A DNA stretch of 64,000 nucleotides from Sneathia vaginalis (GTDB lineage Bacteria > Fusobacteriota > Fusobacteriia > Fusobacteriales > Leptotrichiaceae). The notes below the pieces were generated by a model that searched no databases, had not been told where the DNA came from, and saw nothing but the letters and a program-made list of their open reading frames with translations. Location of the stretch: assembly GCF_000973085.1 (NCBI RefSeq), contig NZ_CP011280.1, positions 148,641 to 212,640 of the forward strand, given 5' to 3'. A program made the translations under genes and the position numbers. The stretch's first letter is position 1. Every line of letters begins with the position of its first letter. Of the stretch, positions 7,704-19,084 are shown one piece after another.

Positions 7704-9161
7704 ATGATATATTTAGACACAGTAGGGATAAAATTTTTATCAAGAGAATTAAATGAAATATTTAAGGGAAATAAAATTGGTAAAATTGTAGCATATGACA
7801 AAAATTCCTTTTCAATTTTTTGTGGTAAGAAGGACTTGTATTTTGAAAATAAAGAGGTAGCTATAGTATTTAGCAAAGATGAAAAATTGAGAAATACAGA
7901 GTATACCAGTTCCTTTATACTACAATTAAAAAAATATATACAAGGAGGATTAATAAAGGACATATATTCTAGACCTTCTGATAGAATAATAATAGTAGAT
8001 ATTGAAAAGATGGATATAACTGGAGATATTTTAAACTACAGGTTAATATATGAATTATTAGGTAAAGAAGTTAATGTGCTTTTAGTAAATGAAGATAGTG
8101 TGATAATAACTAATATGTTTACTAATATGAATGCTAAAAGAAAGCAAATAAAAAACTCGAATTATGTATTTCCACAAACCGTTAATAAATACGGTAAATA
8201 TATGGTGAAATTGGAAAAGAGTAAGCAAGAAGAGTTTGAAAGAAGCTATAAGGCACTGATATATGAAAATAATATGTTGACATATAATGAGTTTTTAGAT
8301 ATTCCATATACTAAATATGATAGTTTAAATGATAGCCTTAATGCCTACTTTAAAACTAATTCTGAATTAAGTTTAATAGAGAACAAGAAAAGACCATTGC
8401 TTAAGTATATAAATAAGAATATATTAAGACTTGAACTTATACAAAATAAGATTCCTATAGACCTAGAAAAAAATAAAGACTATGAAGAGTATAAAAGAAA
8501 AGCAGATATATTAGTTTCTAATCTATATAAATTAAAGGGTAAAGAAGAAAAAATAGAATTATTTGATTACTATAACAATAAACAAATAGAGATACAATTA
8601 GATTCTAGTCTTAGTCCAAGTAAGAATGTTGAAAAACTCTATCAAAAATATGCAAAATGTAAGAGAAGACAAGAAAGTTTACTTAAAAGAGAAGAAGATA
8701 TAAAAGAAGAACTAGAGTACTATAAGGAACAGTTACATTATACTGAGAATGAAACAGATATATTAGGTTTAGAAGAAATTGAAAAAGAGTTAGGAATACA
8801 AGGCAAGGACAAATTAAAGTCAACTAAACAAAGTAAAAGAAATTTATGCAAAAAAGAGTATAATGGAGCAATTATATTCATCGGAAGAAATAGCACGGAA
8901 AATGAAAAAATAACATTTGAGATAGCAAAGCCAAATGATTATTGGTTTCATATAAAAGATGTTCCAGGGTCGCATATATTAGTCAAAAGCGATAATATCA
9001 CAGATGATATAATACAGTATGCTGCAAAATTAGCAGTAGAAAATTCAAAAAATAAAATTTCTGGAACAGTTGACTATTGTATGAAAAAATTTGTAAAAAA
9101 AATACCTGGTGCAAAAAAAGGACAGGTAATATATAAGAATTATAAGAGTATTAATGTGTAG
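7704..9161 (+). CDS. rqcH: NFACT-family protein (RqcH/FbpA-like)
   Basis: RqcH-type proteins bind stalled 50S subunits and recruit tRNA-Ala to add alanine tails that mark unfinished proteins for decay; some relatives act as surface fibronectin-binding proteins. The 485-residue protein has the NFACT-N domain with Asp93-Arg94, matching the catalytically important Asp-Arg pair of RqcH, a long helical/coiled-coil middle (about 230-350), and a C-terminal NFACT-R domain with the YWFHIKDVPGSHILVKS signature near residue 413. It is shorter than the usual ~570 residues, mainly in the middle and at the C-terminus. The start lies 1 base after the preceding stop. Confidence 0.88.
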   Translation: MIYLDTVGIKFLSRELNEIFKGNKIGKIVAYDKNSFSIFCGKKDLYFENKEVAIVFSKDEKLRNTEYTSSFILQLKKYIQGGLIKDIYSRPSDRIIIVDIEKMDITGDILNYRLIYELLGKEVNVLLVNEDSVIITNMFTNMNAKRKQIKNSNYVFPQTVNKYGKYMVKLEKSKQEEFERSYKALIYENNMLTYNEFLDIPYTKYDSLNDSLNAYFKTNSELSLIENKKRPLLKYINKNILRLELIQNKIPIDLEKNKDYEEYKRKADILVSNLYKLKGKEEKIELFDYYNNKQIEIQLDSSLSPSKNVEKLYQKYAKCKRRQESLLKREEDIKEELEYYKEQLHYTENETDILGLEEIEKELGIQGKDKLKSTKQSKRNLCKKEYNGAIIFIGRNSTENEKITFEIAKPNDYWFHIKDVPGSHILVKSDNITDDIIQYAAKLAVENSKNKISGTVDYCMKKFVKKIPGAKKGQVIYKNYKSINV

Positions 9162-9164
9162 ATT

Positions 9165-9450
9165 ACATAAAGTGATTTACACATTTTATTATACACTCCC
9201 TTTTTATTTATTAACTCTATTTATAGGTGTAGATTTAAATGATATAGTTTTAATAAATATAGCAGATTAAAGAAGAGATATATTAATAGTTTTATGTGTG
9301 AATAAGTAAGCTCTATTAGCTGGTTTAATGCTTCTACTATAAGCATATTGGGCTGTAATCCAAATAACAGCAGTATAAGTTTATTTGCATGTTGAAATAT
9401 AGAATATTAAAACAATACAGTTAAAGCCAGTAAAATCAATATCTAAAGAA
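9165..9450 (+). pseudogene. Possible decayed membrane-protein fragment between rqcH and the rRNA operon
   Basis: This stretch holds no intact gene. From about 9294, one plus-strand frame reads hydrophobic, protein-like sequence (ALLAGLMLLL, AYWAVIQITAV, VYLHVEI) and a basic tail (KPVKSISKEQK), broken by several in-frame stops. That looks like the end of an old transporter gene that has decayed, but the fragment is too short and AT-rich to name a family, and chance cannot be excluded. Confidence 0.35.
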
Positions 9451-9478
9451 CAAAAATAAAAAAAAAGAAAAAAAGTTG

Positions 9479-9507
9479 TTGACAAAGGGGTTTAAATTTG
9501 GTAATAT
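9479..9507 (+). promoter_or_regulatory. rRNA operon 1 promoter
   Basis: A perfect -35 (TTGACA, 9479-9484), a 17-base spacer and TAATAT (9502-9507) lie about 100 bases before the 16S gene. The same promoter precedes the second rRNA operon at 59288. Just downstream an inverted repeat, ATTGTC (9512-9517) and GACAAT (9530-9535), could form a leader hairpin at the transcript's 5' end. Confidence 0.88.
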
Positions 9508-9548
9508 AGTGATTGTCAATAAAGACAAGGACAATGGAAGAAAAAAAT

Positions 9549-9564
9549 AGCAAACAAGATGTTA
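9549..9564 (+). other. 16S processing stem, 5' arm (operon 1)
   Basis: AGCAAACAAG followed by A and TGTT (9549-9563) is complementary, apart from a one-base bulge, to AACACTTGTTTGCT at 11139-11152 just after the 16S gene. This is the expected double-stranded substrate for RNase III release of pre-16S. The same pair occurs in operon 2. Confidence 0.7.
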
Positions 9565-9605
9565 AGAAAAAGACAAAAGGTGAATACAAGAAGAAAAAAA
9601 GATAA

Positions 9606-11118
<1,513 letters not shown>

Positions 11119-11234
11119 CTAAGGAGAAAAAGACAAGTAACACTTGTTTGCTAACTTTCATGTTAGAAATTAGGACAATGAGAAATGAATAGTAGGTAAA
11201 AAAGAATTACAACTTAAAAAGAAGAGTTAGAATG
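11119..11234 (+). other. 16S-23S spacer without tRNA genes (operon 1)
   Basis: The spacer of about 116 bases holds no tRNA gene. It contains the 3' arm of the 16S processing stem (11139-11152) and the 5' arm of a long 23S processing stem (11170-11208). The latter pairs almost perfectly with 14150-14190 after the 23S gene (about 39 bases with a few mismatches). The operon 2 spacer is one base shorter, in an A-rich run. Confidence 0.8.
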
Positions 11235-14143
<2,909 letters not shown>

Positions 14144-14149
14144 GGAAAA

Positions 14150-14190
14150 AATTCTTTTTTACTACTACTATTTATTTCTAATTGTCCTAA
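14150..14190 (+). other. 23S processing stem, 3' arm (operon 1)
   Basis: Complementary to 11170-11208 over about 39 bases with few mismatches, so the two arms close a long helix around the whole 23S gene. This is the expected RNase III target. Confidence 0.75.
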
Positions 14191-14195
14191 GAAAG

Positions 14196-14303
14196 CTTGG
14201 TGGTAAGCTACAGAGGTACACCTAGAAACATACCGAACCTAGAAGTTAAGCCTGTAAACGCCTACAATACTCAGTAATGGGGAAGATTGGTAACTGCCAA
14301 GTT
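14196..14303 (+). rRNA. rrf: 5S ribosomal RNA (copy 1)
   Basis: A sequence of about 108 bases with the 5S pattern: terminal helix CTTGG at the 5' end and CCAAG at the 3' end, the CATACCGAACCTAGAAGTTAAGC core near 14230, and the AATGGGGAAGATTGGTAACTGCC loop E/helix IV region. Boundaries are approximate. The equivalent gene of operon 2 lies just beyond the right window edge. Confidence 0.92.
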
Positions 14304-14312
14304 TGTTTTGAC

Positions 14313-14337
14313 AGGAGTTTTATGACTCCTTTTTTTT
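14313..14337 (+). terminator. Intrinsic terminator of rRNA operon 1
   Basis: AGGAGT (14313-14318) and ACTCCT (14325-14330) form a stem followed by eight T's, immediately after the 5S gene. Confidence 0.85.
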
Positions 14338-14364
14338 CGCCAATTTTCAATAAATATATATAGT

Positions 14365-14389
14365 AAAGACACATTGTGTCTTTTTTTTT
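14365..14389 (+). terminator. Second, tandem terminator after rRNA operon 1
   Basis: A perfect 8-bp stem, AAAGACAC (14365-14372) and GTGTCTTT (14376-14383), is followed by a long T run. Tandem terminators are common after strongly transcribed rRNA operons. Confidence 0.8.
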
Positions 14390-14429
14390 ACCTTTCATCC
14401 TTAAAAATGATGCGTATATCGCAAATCTA

Positions 14430-14464
14430 TTGTTAATACTTAATTTATTTGATATATTAATATC
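14430..14464 (+). promoter_or_regulatory. Promoter and inverted repeat of the LytTR gene pair
   Basis: TTGTTA (14430-14435), 17 bases and TATATT (14453-14458) form a plausible promoter whose transcript would start about ten bases before the gene. The inverted repeat GATAT-ATTA-ATATC (14451-14464) overlaps the -10, so it could be an operator. No clear LytTR-type direct repeats were recognised. Confidence 0.5.
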
Positions 14465-14475
14465 AAGGAGGTAAG

Positions 14476-14916
14476 ATGAAAGTAGAAATTTCAATTGACA
14501 AAAAATATTCTAATCCTAAAGTTGTAATTTATTGTGATGAGTATACAAGTGATATACAAAATGTATATGAGAAAATATTATCATCAACTACTAAGAAAAT
14601 ATTAGCAATTAAAGATGATAAGACGTATTTATTAGATTTTGATGAGATAGTTAGAGCATATTCTCTAGATAAAAAAGTGTTTGTAAGCACAATGAAAGAT
14701 ACATATGAAATTCGTGAGAGAATCTATGAGCTAGAGGAAAAATTATCCTTGGAAAAGTTTATTAGAATTTCAAGAAGCGAAATTATTAATTTAGATTATA
14801 TAGAAAAATTAGATTTATCGTTTATAGGGACAATTTCTGTAGAATTAAAAAATGGTGAATATTCATATGTTTCTAGAAGAAAAATAAAGACTTTTAAAAC
14901 ATTACTTGGATTGTAA
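14476..14916 (+). CDS. LytTR-family DNA-binding transcription regulator
   Basis: A 146-residue protein whose C-terminal two thirds is a LytTR DNA-binding domain. It shows ILAIKDDKTYLLDFDEIVRAYS near residue 42, then FIRISRSEIINLDYIEKLD near 95 (the family's 'F-R-hydrophobic-S-x-S-x-hydrophobic-NL-x-Y-I' stretch) and VSRRKIKTFK at the end. There is no response-regulator receiver domain. Together with the DUF3021 membrane protein 10 bases downstream it forms the two-gene layout of LytTR regulatory systems, in which the membrane partner restrains the regulator. In streptococci such pairs control competence and bacteriocin genes. AAGGAGG precedes the ATG. Confidence 0.9.
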   Translation: MKVEISIDKKYSNPKVVIYCDEYTSDIQNVYEKILSSTTKKILAIKDDKTYLLDFDEIVRAYSLDKKVFVSTMKDTYEIRERIYELEEKLSLEKFIRISRSEIINLDYIEKLDLSFIGTISVELKNGEYSYVSRRKIKTFKTLLGL

Positions 14917-14925
14917 GGAGGTATT

Positions 14926-15357
14926 ATGAAAAAGTATAGAGATAGTTTTTTAATTGGTGTTGGTATAGGGAGTTTAGTAGAAGCAATAATATCAATATTT
15001 TTACATATTAATATTGTTGGTGTTTCTTCATTTGTTGAAAGTGTACCTTCAGGGTATGCAAAAATTATTCAATGTATATTGTATGGAGGTTTTGGGATTG
15101 TTGGACTTTTAACTAGTAAAATTTACAAACTGAAAATACATTTAGCATTAAAAACAATTTTACAATTTATGTGTTTAATAATATATTTTTTGATTGTAGG
15201 AACATATTTAAGATGGACAAGTACAAGAAATTTATTGTTTTCATTGATTATATTTGTTGTTATATACTTAGTAATTTGGACTTTAATATATATTGAAAGA
15301 AAAAAAGAAGTAGATATGATAAATATGAACTTAAAGAAAAATAGGGAAGGTAAATAG
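14926..15357 (+). CDS. DUF3021 membrane protein, likely partner of the LytTR regulator
   Basis: A 143-residue protein with four predicted membrane segments (about 7-29, 45-62, 70-92 and 100-121) and a basic, charged C-terminus, matching DUF3021. Genes of this family usually follow a LytTR regulator and act as its membrane-bound inhibitor or sensor; that function is transferred from the family. It has a good AAGGAGG site, and its end overlaps a bidirectional terminator shared with the convergent DUF2147 gene. Confidence 0.85.
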   Translation: MKKYRDSFLIGVGIGSLVEAIISIFLHINIVGVSSFVESVPSGYAKIIQCILYGGFGIVGLLTSKIYKLKIHLALKTILQFMCLIIYFLIVGTYLRWTSTRNLLFSLIIFVVIYLVIWTLIYIERKKEVDMINMNLKKNREGK

Positions 15358-15370
15358 CCTTTCCTATTTT
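15338..15370. terminator. Bidirectional terminator between DUF3021 and DUF2147 genes
   Basis: AAAATAGG-GAAGG (15338-15350) pairs with CCTTTCCTATTTT (15358-15370), with one mismatch. A/T runs on both sides let it work for both converging transcripts. It overlaps the last codons of both genes. Confidence 0.75.
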
Positions 15371-15789
15371 CTTTTCCATATAACAGTTCTACCTAATAGT
15401 TTAATACCACCTACATAACCATGTACTTTTAAAGTATTGTGATTTTGTAATTTTAAAGAACAGTGATATGTATTACCTGTTTCAGGATCGTAAATTGCTC
15501 CATTTTCAAAACTGTCATTGTTTTTATCATATGTAAAACTGCTTATTATTGTTATACCAACAATATCTCTATTTCTTTTAGACTTATCAGGATTATTGTC
15601 ATCCTTTTTAGGGTGTGTCATTCCAATGATTCTTCCATATACTTTGTTGTTTGCTTCATAAATTTTAATAGTGGCAACATTACCGTTTTTAGCCGCTTGT
15701 GATTGCCATGTTCCAAAATAGTCGCTTTTAGCTGCAAATGCAAAGACTGATGATGCGATTATTGAAAGAATTAAAATACTTTTTTTCAT
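15364..15789 (-). CDS. DUF2147 secreted protein
   Basis: A 141-residue protein with a clear signal peptide (about residues 1-19, ending FAFAA). The mature part matches the DUF2147 pattern: FGTWQSQ, ATIKIYEANNKVYGRIIG, NGAIYDPETGNTYHC, LKVHGYVGGIKLLGRTVIWKR. DUF2147 proteins are small periplasmic or surface beta-rich proteins without an established general function. AGGAGG precedes the ATG. Its promoter carries a 16-bp perfect palindrome, suggesting repressor control. Confidence 0.85.
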   Translation of the reverse strand: MKKSILILSIIASSVFAFAAKSDYFGTWQSQAAKNGNVATIKIYEANNKVYGRIIGMTHPKKDDNNPDKSKRNRDIVGITIISSFTYDKNNDSFENGAIYDPETGNTYHCSLKLQNHNTLKVHGYVGGIKLLGRTVIWKRK

Positions 15790-15812
15790 TTTTGCCTCCT
15801 TATGATAGGTGT

Positions 15813-15842
15813 ATTATAACACGTGTTATATTCAAAAATCAA
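15813..15842 (-). promoter_or_regulatory. Promoter of the DUF2147 gene with overlapping palindrome
   Basis: On the minus strand, TTGATT (15837-15842), 18 bases and TATAAT (15813-15818) form the promoter. The perfect 16-bp palindrome TATAACACGTGTTATA (15815-15830) overlaps the -10 and fills most of the spacer, the expected position for a repressor operator. Confidence 0.65.
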
Positions 15843-16013
15843 CTATATATTTTTAAAAAATATTTAATTAAATATATATTGTTAACAAGAAATATATGAT
15901 TATTTATTATGAATGTAAATAAATATGTGAGATAGTGCTAGAAAAGTATATTTTTTTGTTTGAGTGATGTAAAATAAAGGGAAGGGGAGAATAAATATTT
16001 CTGTAAAGCTTGT

Positions 16014-16042
16014 TTGACAAAATGTAAATTTTATATTACAAT
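16014..16042 (+). promoter_or_regulatory. Promoter of the pyruvate dehydrogenase operon
   Basis: Perfect TTGACA (16014-16019), a 17-base spacer and TACAAT (16037-16042) lie 26 bases before the first gene. The region between this and the DUF2147 promoter shows nothing else recognisable. Confidence 0.8.
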
Positions 16043-16067
16043 TAAAGTAATATAAAAGGAGGCTAAT

Positions 16068-17033
16068 ATGGAATTAGGTAAAGAGAAATTATTAAAAATG
16101 TATGAATTGATGCAAGATGCTAGAAACTTTGATATGAAGATAAACCAACTTGTTAGAAGGGGGTTTGTTCAAGGTATGACGCACTTTTCTGTTGGTGAAG
16201 AAGCTGCAGGGATAGCTGTTACATCTTCTATGACGGATAAAGACATTCTTTTTACTACGCATAGAGGGCATTCACAATGTATAGGTAAGGGAATGGATAT
16301 TAATAAGATGATGGCAGAATTGGCAGGAAAAGTTACAGGTGTATCAAAAGGTAAAGGTGGTTCAATGCACCTTGCTGATATACAAAAGGGTAATTATGGT
16401 ACTAACGGTATAGTTGGTGGAGGATTTGCACTAGCTGTTGGAGCTGCTTTTACACAAAAGAAGAAGAAAACAGGGAATTTTGTAGTAGCAATCTGTGGAG
16501 ATGGATCAACAAATGAAGGTTCATTCCATGAATCAGTAAATATGGCAGCAACATGGAAACTACCAGTAATATTCTTTATTATCAATAACAAATATGGAAT
16601 AAGTATGGATATACACCGTGCAACTAATACAGAACACTTATACACTAGAGCACAAGCTTATGGCATACTAGGCTTATACGAAAAAGATGGTAATGATGTT
16701 ATTAAAGTGTATAACGAATTTCAAAAAGCAATAGAACACGTAAAAAATGGTAATGGACCTGTAATAATGGAAGTTGAATCATATAGATGGTTTGGACATT
16801 CAACAGCAGATGCTGGGGTTTATAGAACAAAAGAAGAAGTAGATGCATGGAAGAAAAAAGACCCACTAATTAAGTTTGCAGACTATTTAATAGAAAAAGG
16901 TGTTGCAATAAAAGAAGAATTAGAAAAAATGGAAGAAGATTCAAAACAAAAGATACTAGATGCAGTAGAATATGCTAAAAATAGTCCAGATCCAACATTA
17001 GATGTTGCGTTTGAAGATGTATATTCAGATTAG
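16068..17033 (+). CDS. pdhA: Pyruvate dehydrogenase E1 component, alpha subunit
   Basis: The alpha subunit binds thiamine diphosphate and, with the beta subunit, decarboxylates pyruvate and reductively acetylates a lipoyl group. The 321-residue protein contains MTHFSVGEEAAGIA, the GKGGSMHLAD segment, and the ThDP motif that starts GDGSTNEG near residue 144 and ends IINNKYGIS near 168, plus SYRWFGHS near 237. Acetoin dehydrogenase E1 is very similar, so the substrate is inferred. AAGGAGG precedes the ATG. It opens a six-gene operon. Confidence 0.93.
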   Translation: MELGKEKLLKMYELMQDARNFDMKINQLVRRGFVQGMTHFSVGEEAAGIAVTSSMTDKDILFTTHRGHSQCIGKGMDINKMMAELAGKVTGVSKGKGGSMHLADIQKGNYGTNGIVGGGFALAVGAAFTQKKKKTGNFVVAICGDGSTNEGSFHESVNMAATWKLPVIFFIINNKYGISMDIHRATNTEHLYTRAQAYGILGLYEKDGNDVIKVYNEFQKAIEHVKNGNGPVIMEVESYRWFGHSTADAGVYRTKEEVDAWKKKDPLIKFADYLIEKGVAIKEELEKMEEDSKQKILDAVEYAKNSPDPTLDVAFEDVYSD

Positions 17034-17042
17034 GGGGTAAAA

Positions 17043-18038
17043 ATGGAAACAAAATTAATGTCATATAGAGAAGCGATTAATCTTGCTATGAGCGAAGAGA
17101 TGAGAAGAGATGAAGATATATATTTAATGGGAGAAGATGTAGGAATCTATGGTGGAGACTTTGGTACATCAGTTGGTATGTTTAAGGAATTTGGTCCTGA
17201 TAGAGTAATAGATACACCAATTTCTGAAGCTGCTATTGCAGGGTGTGCTATAGGGTCTAGTATTACAGGATTAAGACCGATAGTAGACTTAACATTTATG
17301 GATTTCATAACAATAGCAATGGATGCCATTGTTAACCAAGGTGCAAAATTAAGATATATGTTTGGTGGACAAGGTATACACGTTCCAGTAACATTTAGAT
17401 GTGCTTCTGGTTCAGGTATAGGTTCAGCAGCACAACATTCACAAGCGTTAGAAAGTTGGGTATGTCATATACCAGGATTAAAAGTTGTAGCACCAGGAAC
17501 AGTTTCAGATGCAAAAGGGTTGTTAAAATCAGCTATTAGGGATAATAATATAGTGATATTTATAGAACCAAAGGCTGAATATGGTAAAAAAGGAGAAGTA
17601 CCTTTAGATCCAGAATACACTATTCCTTTAGGAAAAGGAGAAATTAAAAGAGAAGGTAAGGATATAACAATCGTATCATATGGTAGAATGTTAGAAAGAG
17701 TCTTACAAGCAGCAGATGAAGTTAAAAAAGAAGGTATTAGTGTTGAAGTTGTAGATCCAAGAACTTTAGTGCCATTAGATAAAGAATTAATAATAGAATC
17801 AGTTAAAAAAACAGGTAGAGTATTACTTGTAAATGATGCACATAAGACAGGAGGATTTATAGGGGAAATTTCAGCAATGATATCAGAATCAGATGCGTTT
17901 GATTATTTAGATGCACCTATTGCAAGACTTGCTGGACAAGATGTACCAATTCCTTATGCAAGAGTATTAGAAACACAAATGATACCAAGCGTAGAAGATA
18001 TTAAGAAAAAAATTCATGATATTATGAACAAACAGTAG
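17043..18038 (+). CDS. pdhB: Pyruvate dehydrogenase E1 component, beta subunit
   Basis: Partner of the alpha subunit. The 331-residue protein shows the transketolase-like pyrimidine-binding fold: REAINLAMSEEM, LMGEDVGIYGGDFG, DTPISEAAIAGCAIG, VTFRCASGSGIGSAAQHSQ near 116 and the C-terminal DPRTLVPLD segment. It starts 9 bases after pdhA with its own GGGGG-type ribosome site and is followed at 8 bases by the E2 gene. Confidence 0.94.
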   Translation: METKLMSYREAINLAMSEEMRRDEDIYLMGEDVGIYGGDFGTSVGMFKEFGPDRVIDTPISEAAIAGCAIGSSITGLRPIVDLTFMDFITIAMDAIVNQGAKLRYMFGGQGIHVPVTFRCASGSGIGSAAQHSQALESWVCHIPGLKVVAPGTVSDAKGLLKSAIRDNNIVIFIEPKAEYGKKGEVPLDPEYTIPLGKGEIKREGKDITIVSYGRMLERVLQAADEVKKEGISVEVVDPRTLVPLDKELIIESVKKTGRVLLVNDAHKTGGFIGEISAMISESDAFDYLDAPIARLAGQDVPIPYARVLETQMIPSVEDIKKKIHDIMNKQ

Positions 18039-18046
18039 GAGGAAAA

Positions 18047-19072
18047 ATGGAAGAAAAATTAAGAGCTACTCCTGCAGCTAGAAGTATGGCAAAAAAAATG
18101 CAAGTAGATTTATCAATGATATCAGGAACAGGAGCAAAGGGGAGAATACATAAAGAAGATGTATTAGTATTTATGGAAAATGAAAGACCAAGAATAACAC
18201 CACTAGCAAAAAAGATTGCAGAAATTAATAATTTGGATTATAGTACAATAAAGGGTAGTGGATTTAGAGGAAAGATAATGAAAGAAGATGTCTTAGCTTT
18301 AATGAAGGTAGAAAAACCAGTTGAAGTTAAGAAAGAAAAAGAAGAAGTAAATATAGCTAAACCTGTGGAAAATAGTAATATTATTCCTATGTCAGCTATG
18401 AGAAAAGTTATAGCCAAAAGAATGTCAGAAAGCTATTTCCTAGCACCAACATTTACATTAAATTATGAAATAGATATGACAGAACTAAAGGCATTAAGAG
18501 CTAAATTAATAGAACCAATAAAGGAAAAGACAGGCTTAAAATTAACATATACAGATTTAATTTCTATGGCTGTTATTAAAACACTTAAGAAGCCAGAACA
18601 CAAATTTGTTAATGCATCATTAACACCAGATGTAAAAAATATTGAATTACATGATTATGTAAATCTATCAATGGCAGTTGGATATGATGAAGGTCTATTA
18701 ACTCCAGTATTAAAAAATGCTGATAAAATGAGCTTAACAGAAATAGTTGTAGGACTAAAAGATTTAGCTAAAAGAGCTTTAGATATGAAACTAAAACCTG
18801 ATGAAATGAGTGGAAGTACATTTACTATTAGTAATATAGGAATGTATGGTGTAGATAGTTTTAATCCAATAATTAATCAACCAAATTCAGCAATTTTAGG
18901 GGTTTGTGCAACAGTGGATAAACCTGTTGTAAGAGATGGACAAATAGTTATACGACCTATGATGAATTTATGTTTAACTATAGATCATAGATTAGTAGAT
19001 GGGTTAGCTGGTGCTAAATTCATGCAAGATTTGAAGAAATTATTAGAAAATCCAATGATGATGTTAGTGTAA
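18047..19072 (+). CDS. pdhC: Pyruvate dehydrogenase E2 (acyltransferase) lacking a lipoyl domain
   Basis: E2 forms the core of the complex and transfers the acetyl group to CoA. The 341-residue protein has two tandem peripheral-subunit-binding domains (about 6-43 and 48-87, each with the TPxAxxxAxxxxxD...G(T/S)G..G(R/K)I.KEDVL pattern), a charged linker, and the acyltransferase domain from about 110. The catalytic HRLVDG motif (His314, Asp318) is present. Unlike standard E2 it has no N-terminal lipoyl domain. The start lies 8 bases after pdhB with AGGAGG upstream, leaving no room for a missing segment. The operon's only lipoyl domain is on the next gene's product. Confidence 0.93.
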   Translation: MEEKLRATPAARSMAKKMQVDLSMISGTGAKGRIHKEDVLVFMENERPRITPLAKKIAEINNLDYSTIKGSGFRGKIMKEDVLALMKVEKPVEVKKEKEEVNIAKPVENSNIIPMSAMRKVIAKRMSESYFLAPTFTLNYEIDMTELKALRAKLIEPIKEKTGLKLTYTDLISMAVIKTLKKPEHKFVNASLTPDVKNIELHDYVNLSMAVGYDEGLLTPVLKNADKMSLTEIVVGLKDLAKRALDMKLKPDEMSGSTFTISNIGMYGVDSFNPIINQPNSAILGVCATVDKPVVRDGQIVIRPMMNLCLTIDHRLVDGLAGAKFMQDLKKLLENPMMMLV

Positions 19073-19084
19073 AGGAGAAAAAAT

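Noticed and set aside
11119..11234. tRNA-Ile or tRNA-Ala in the 16S-23S spacer
   Set aside because: The spacer is about 116 bases long and mostly consists of processing-stem arms; no cloverleaf or TTCGA-type loop is present.
18039..18046. A lost lipoyl domain upstream of the E2 start through frameshift
   Set aside because: Only 8 bases separate the complete pdhB gene from the E2 start, so there is no remaining lipoyl-coding sequence.
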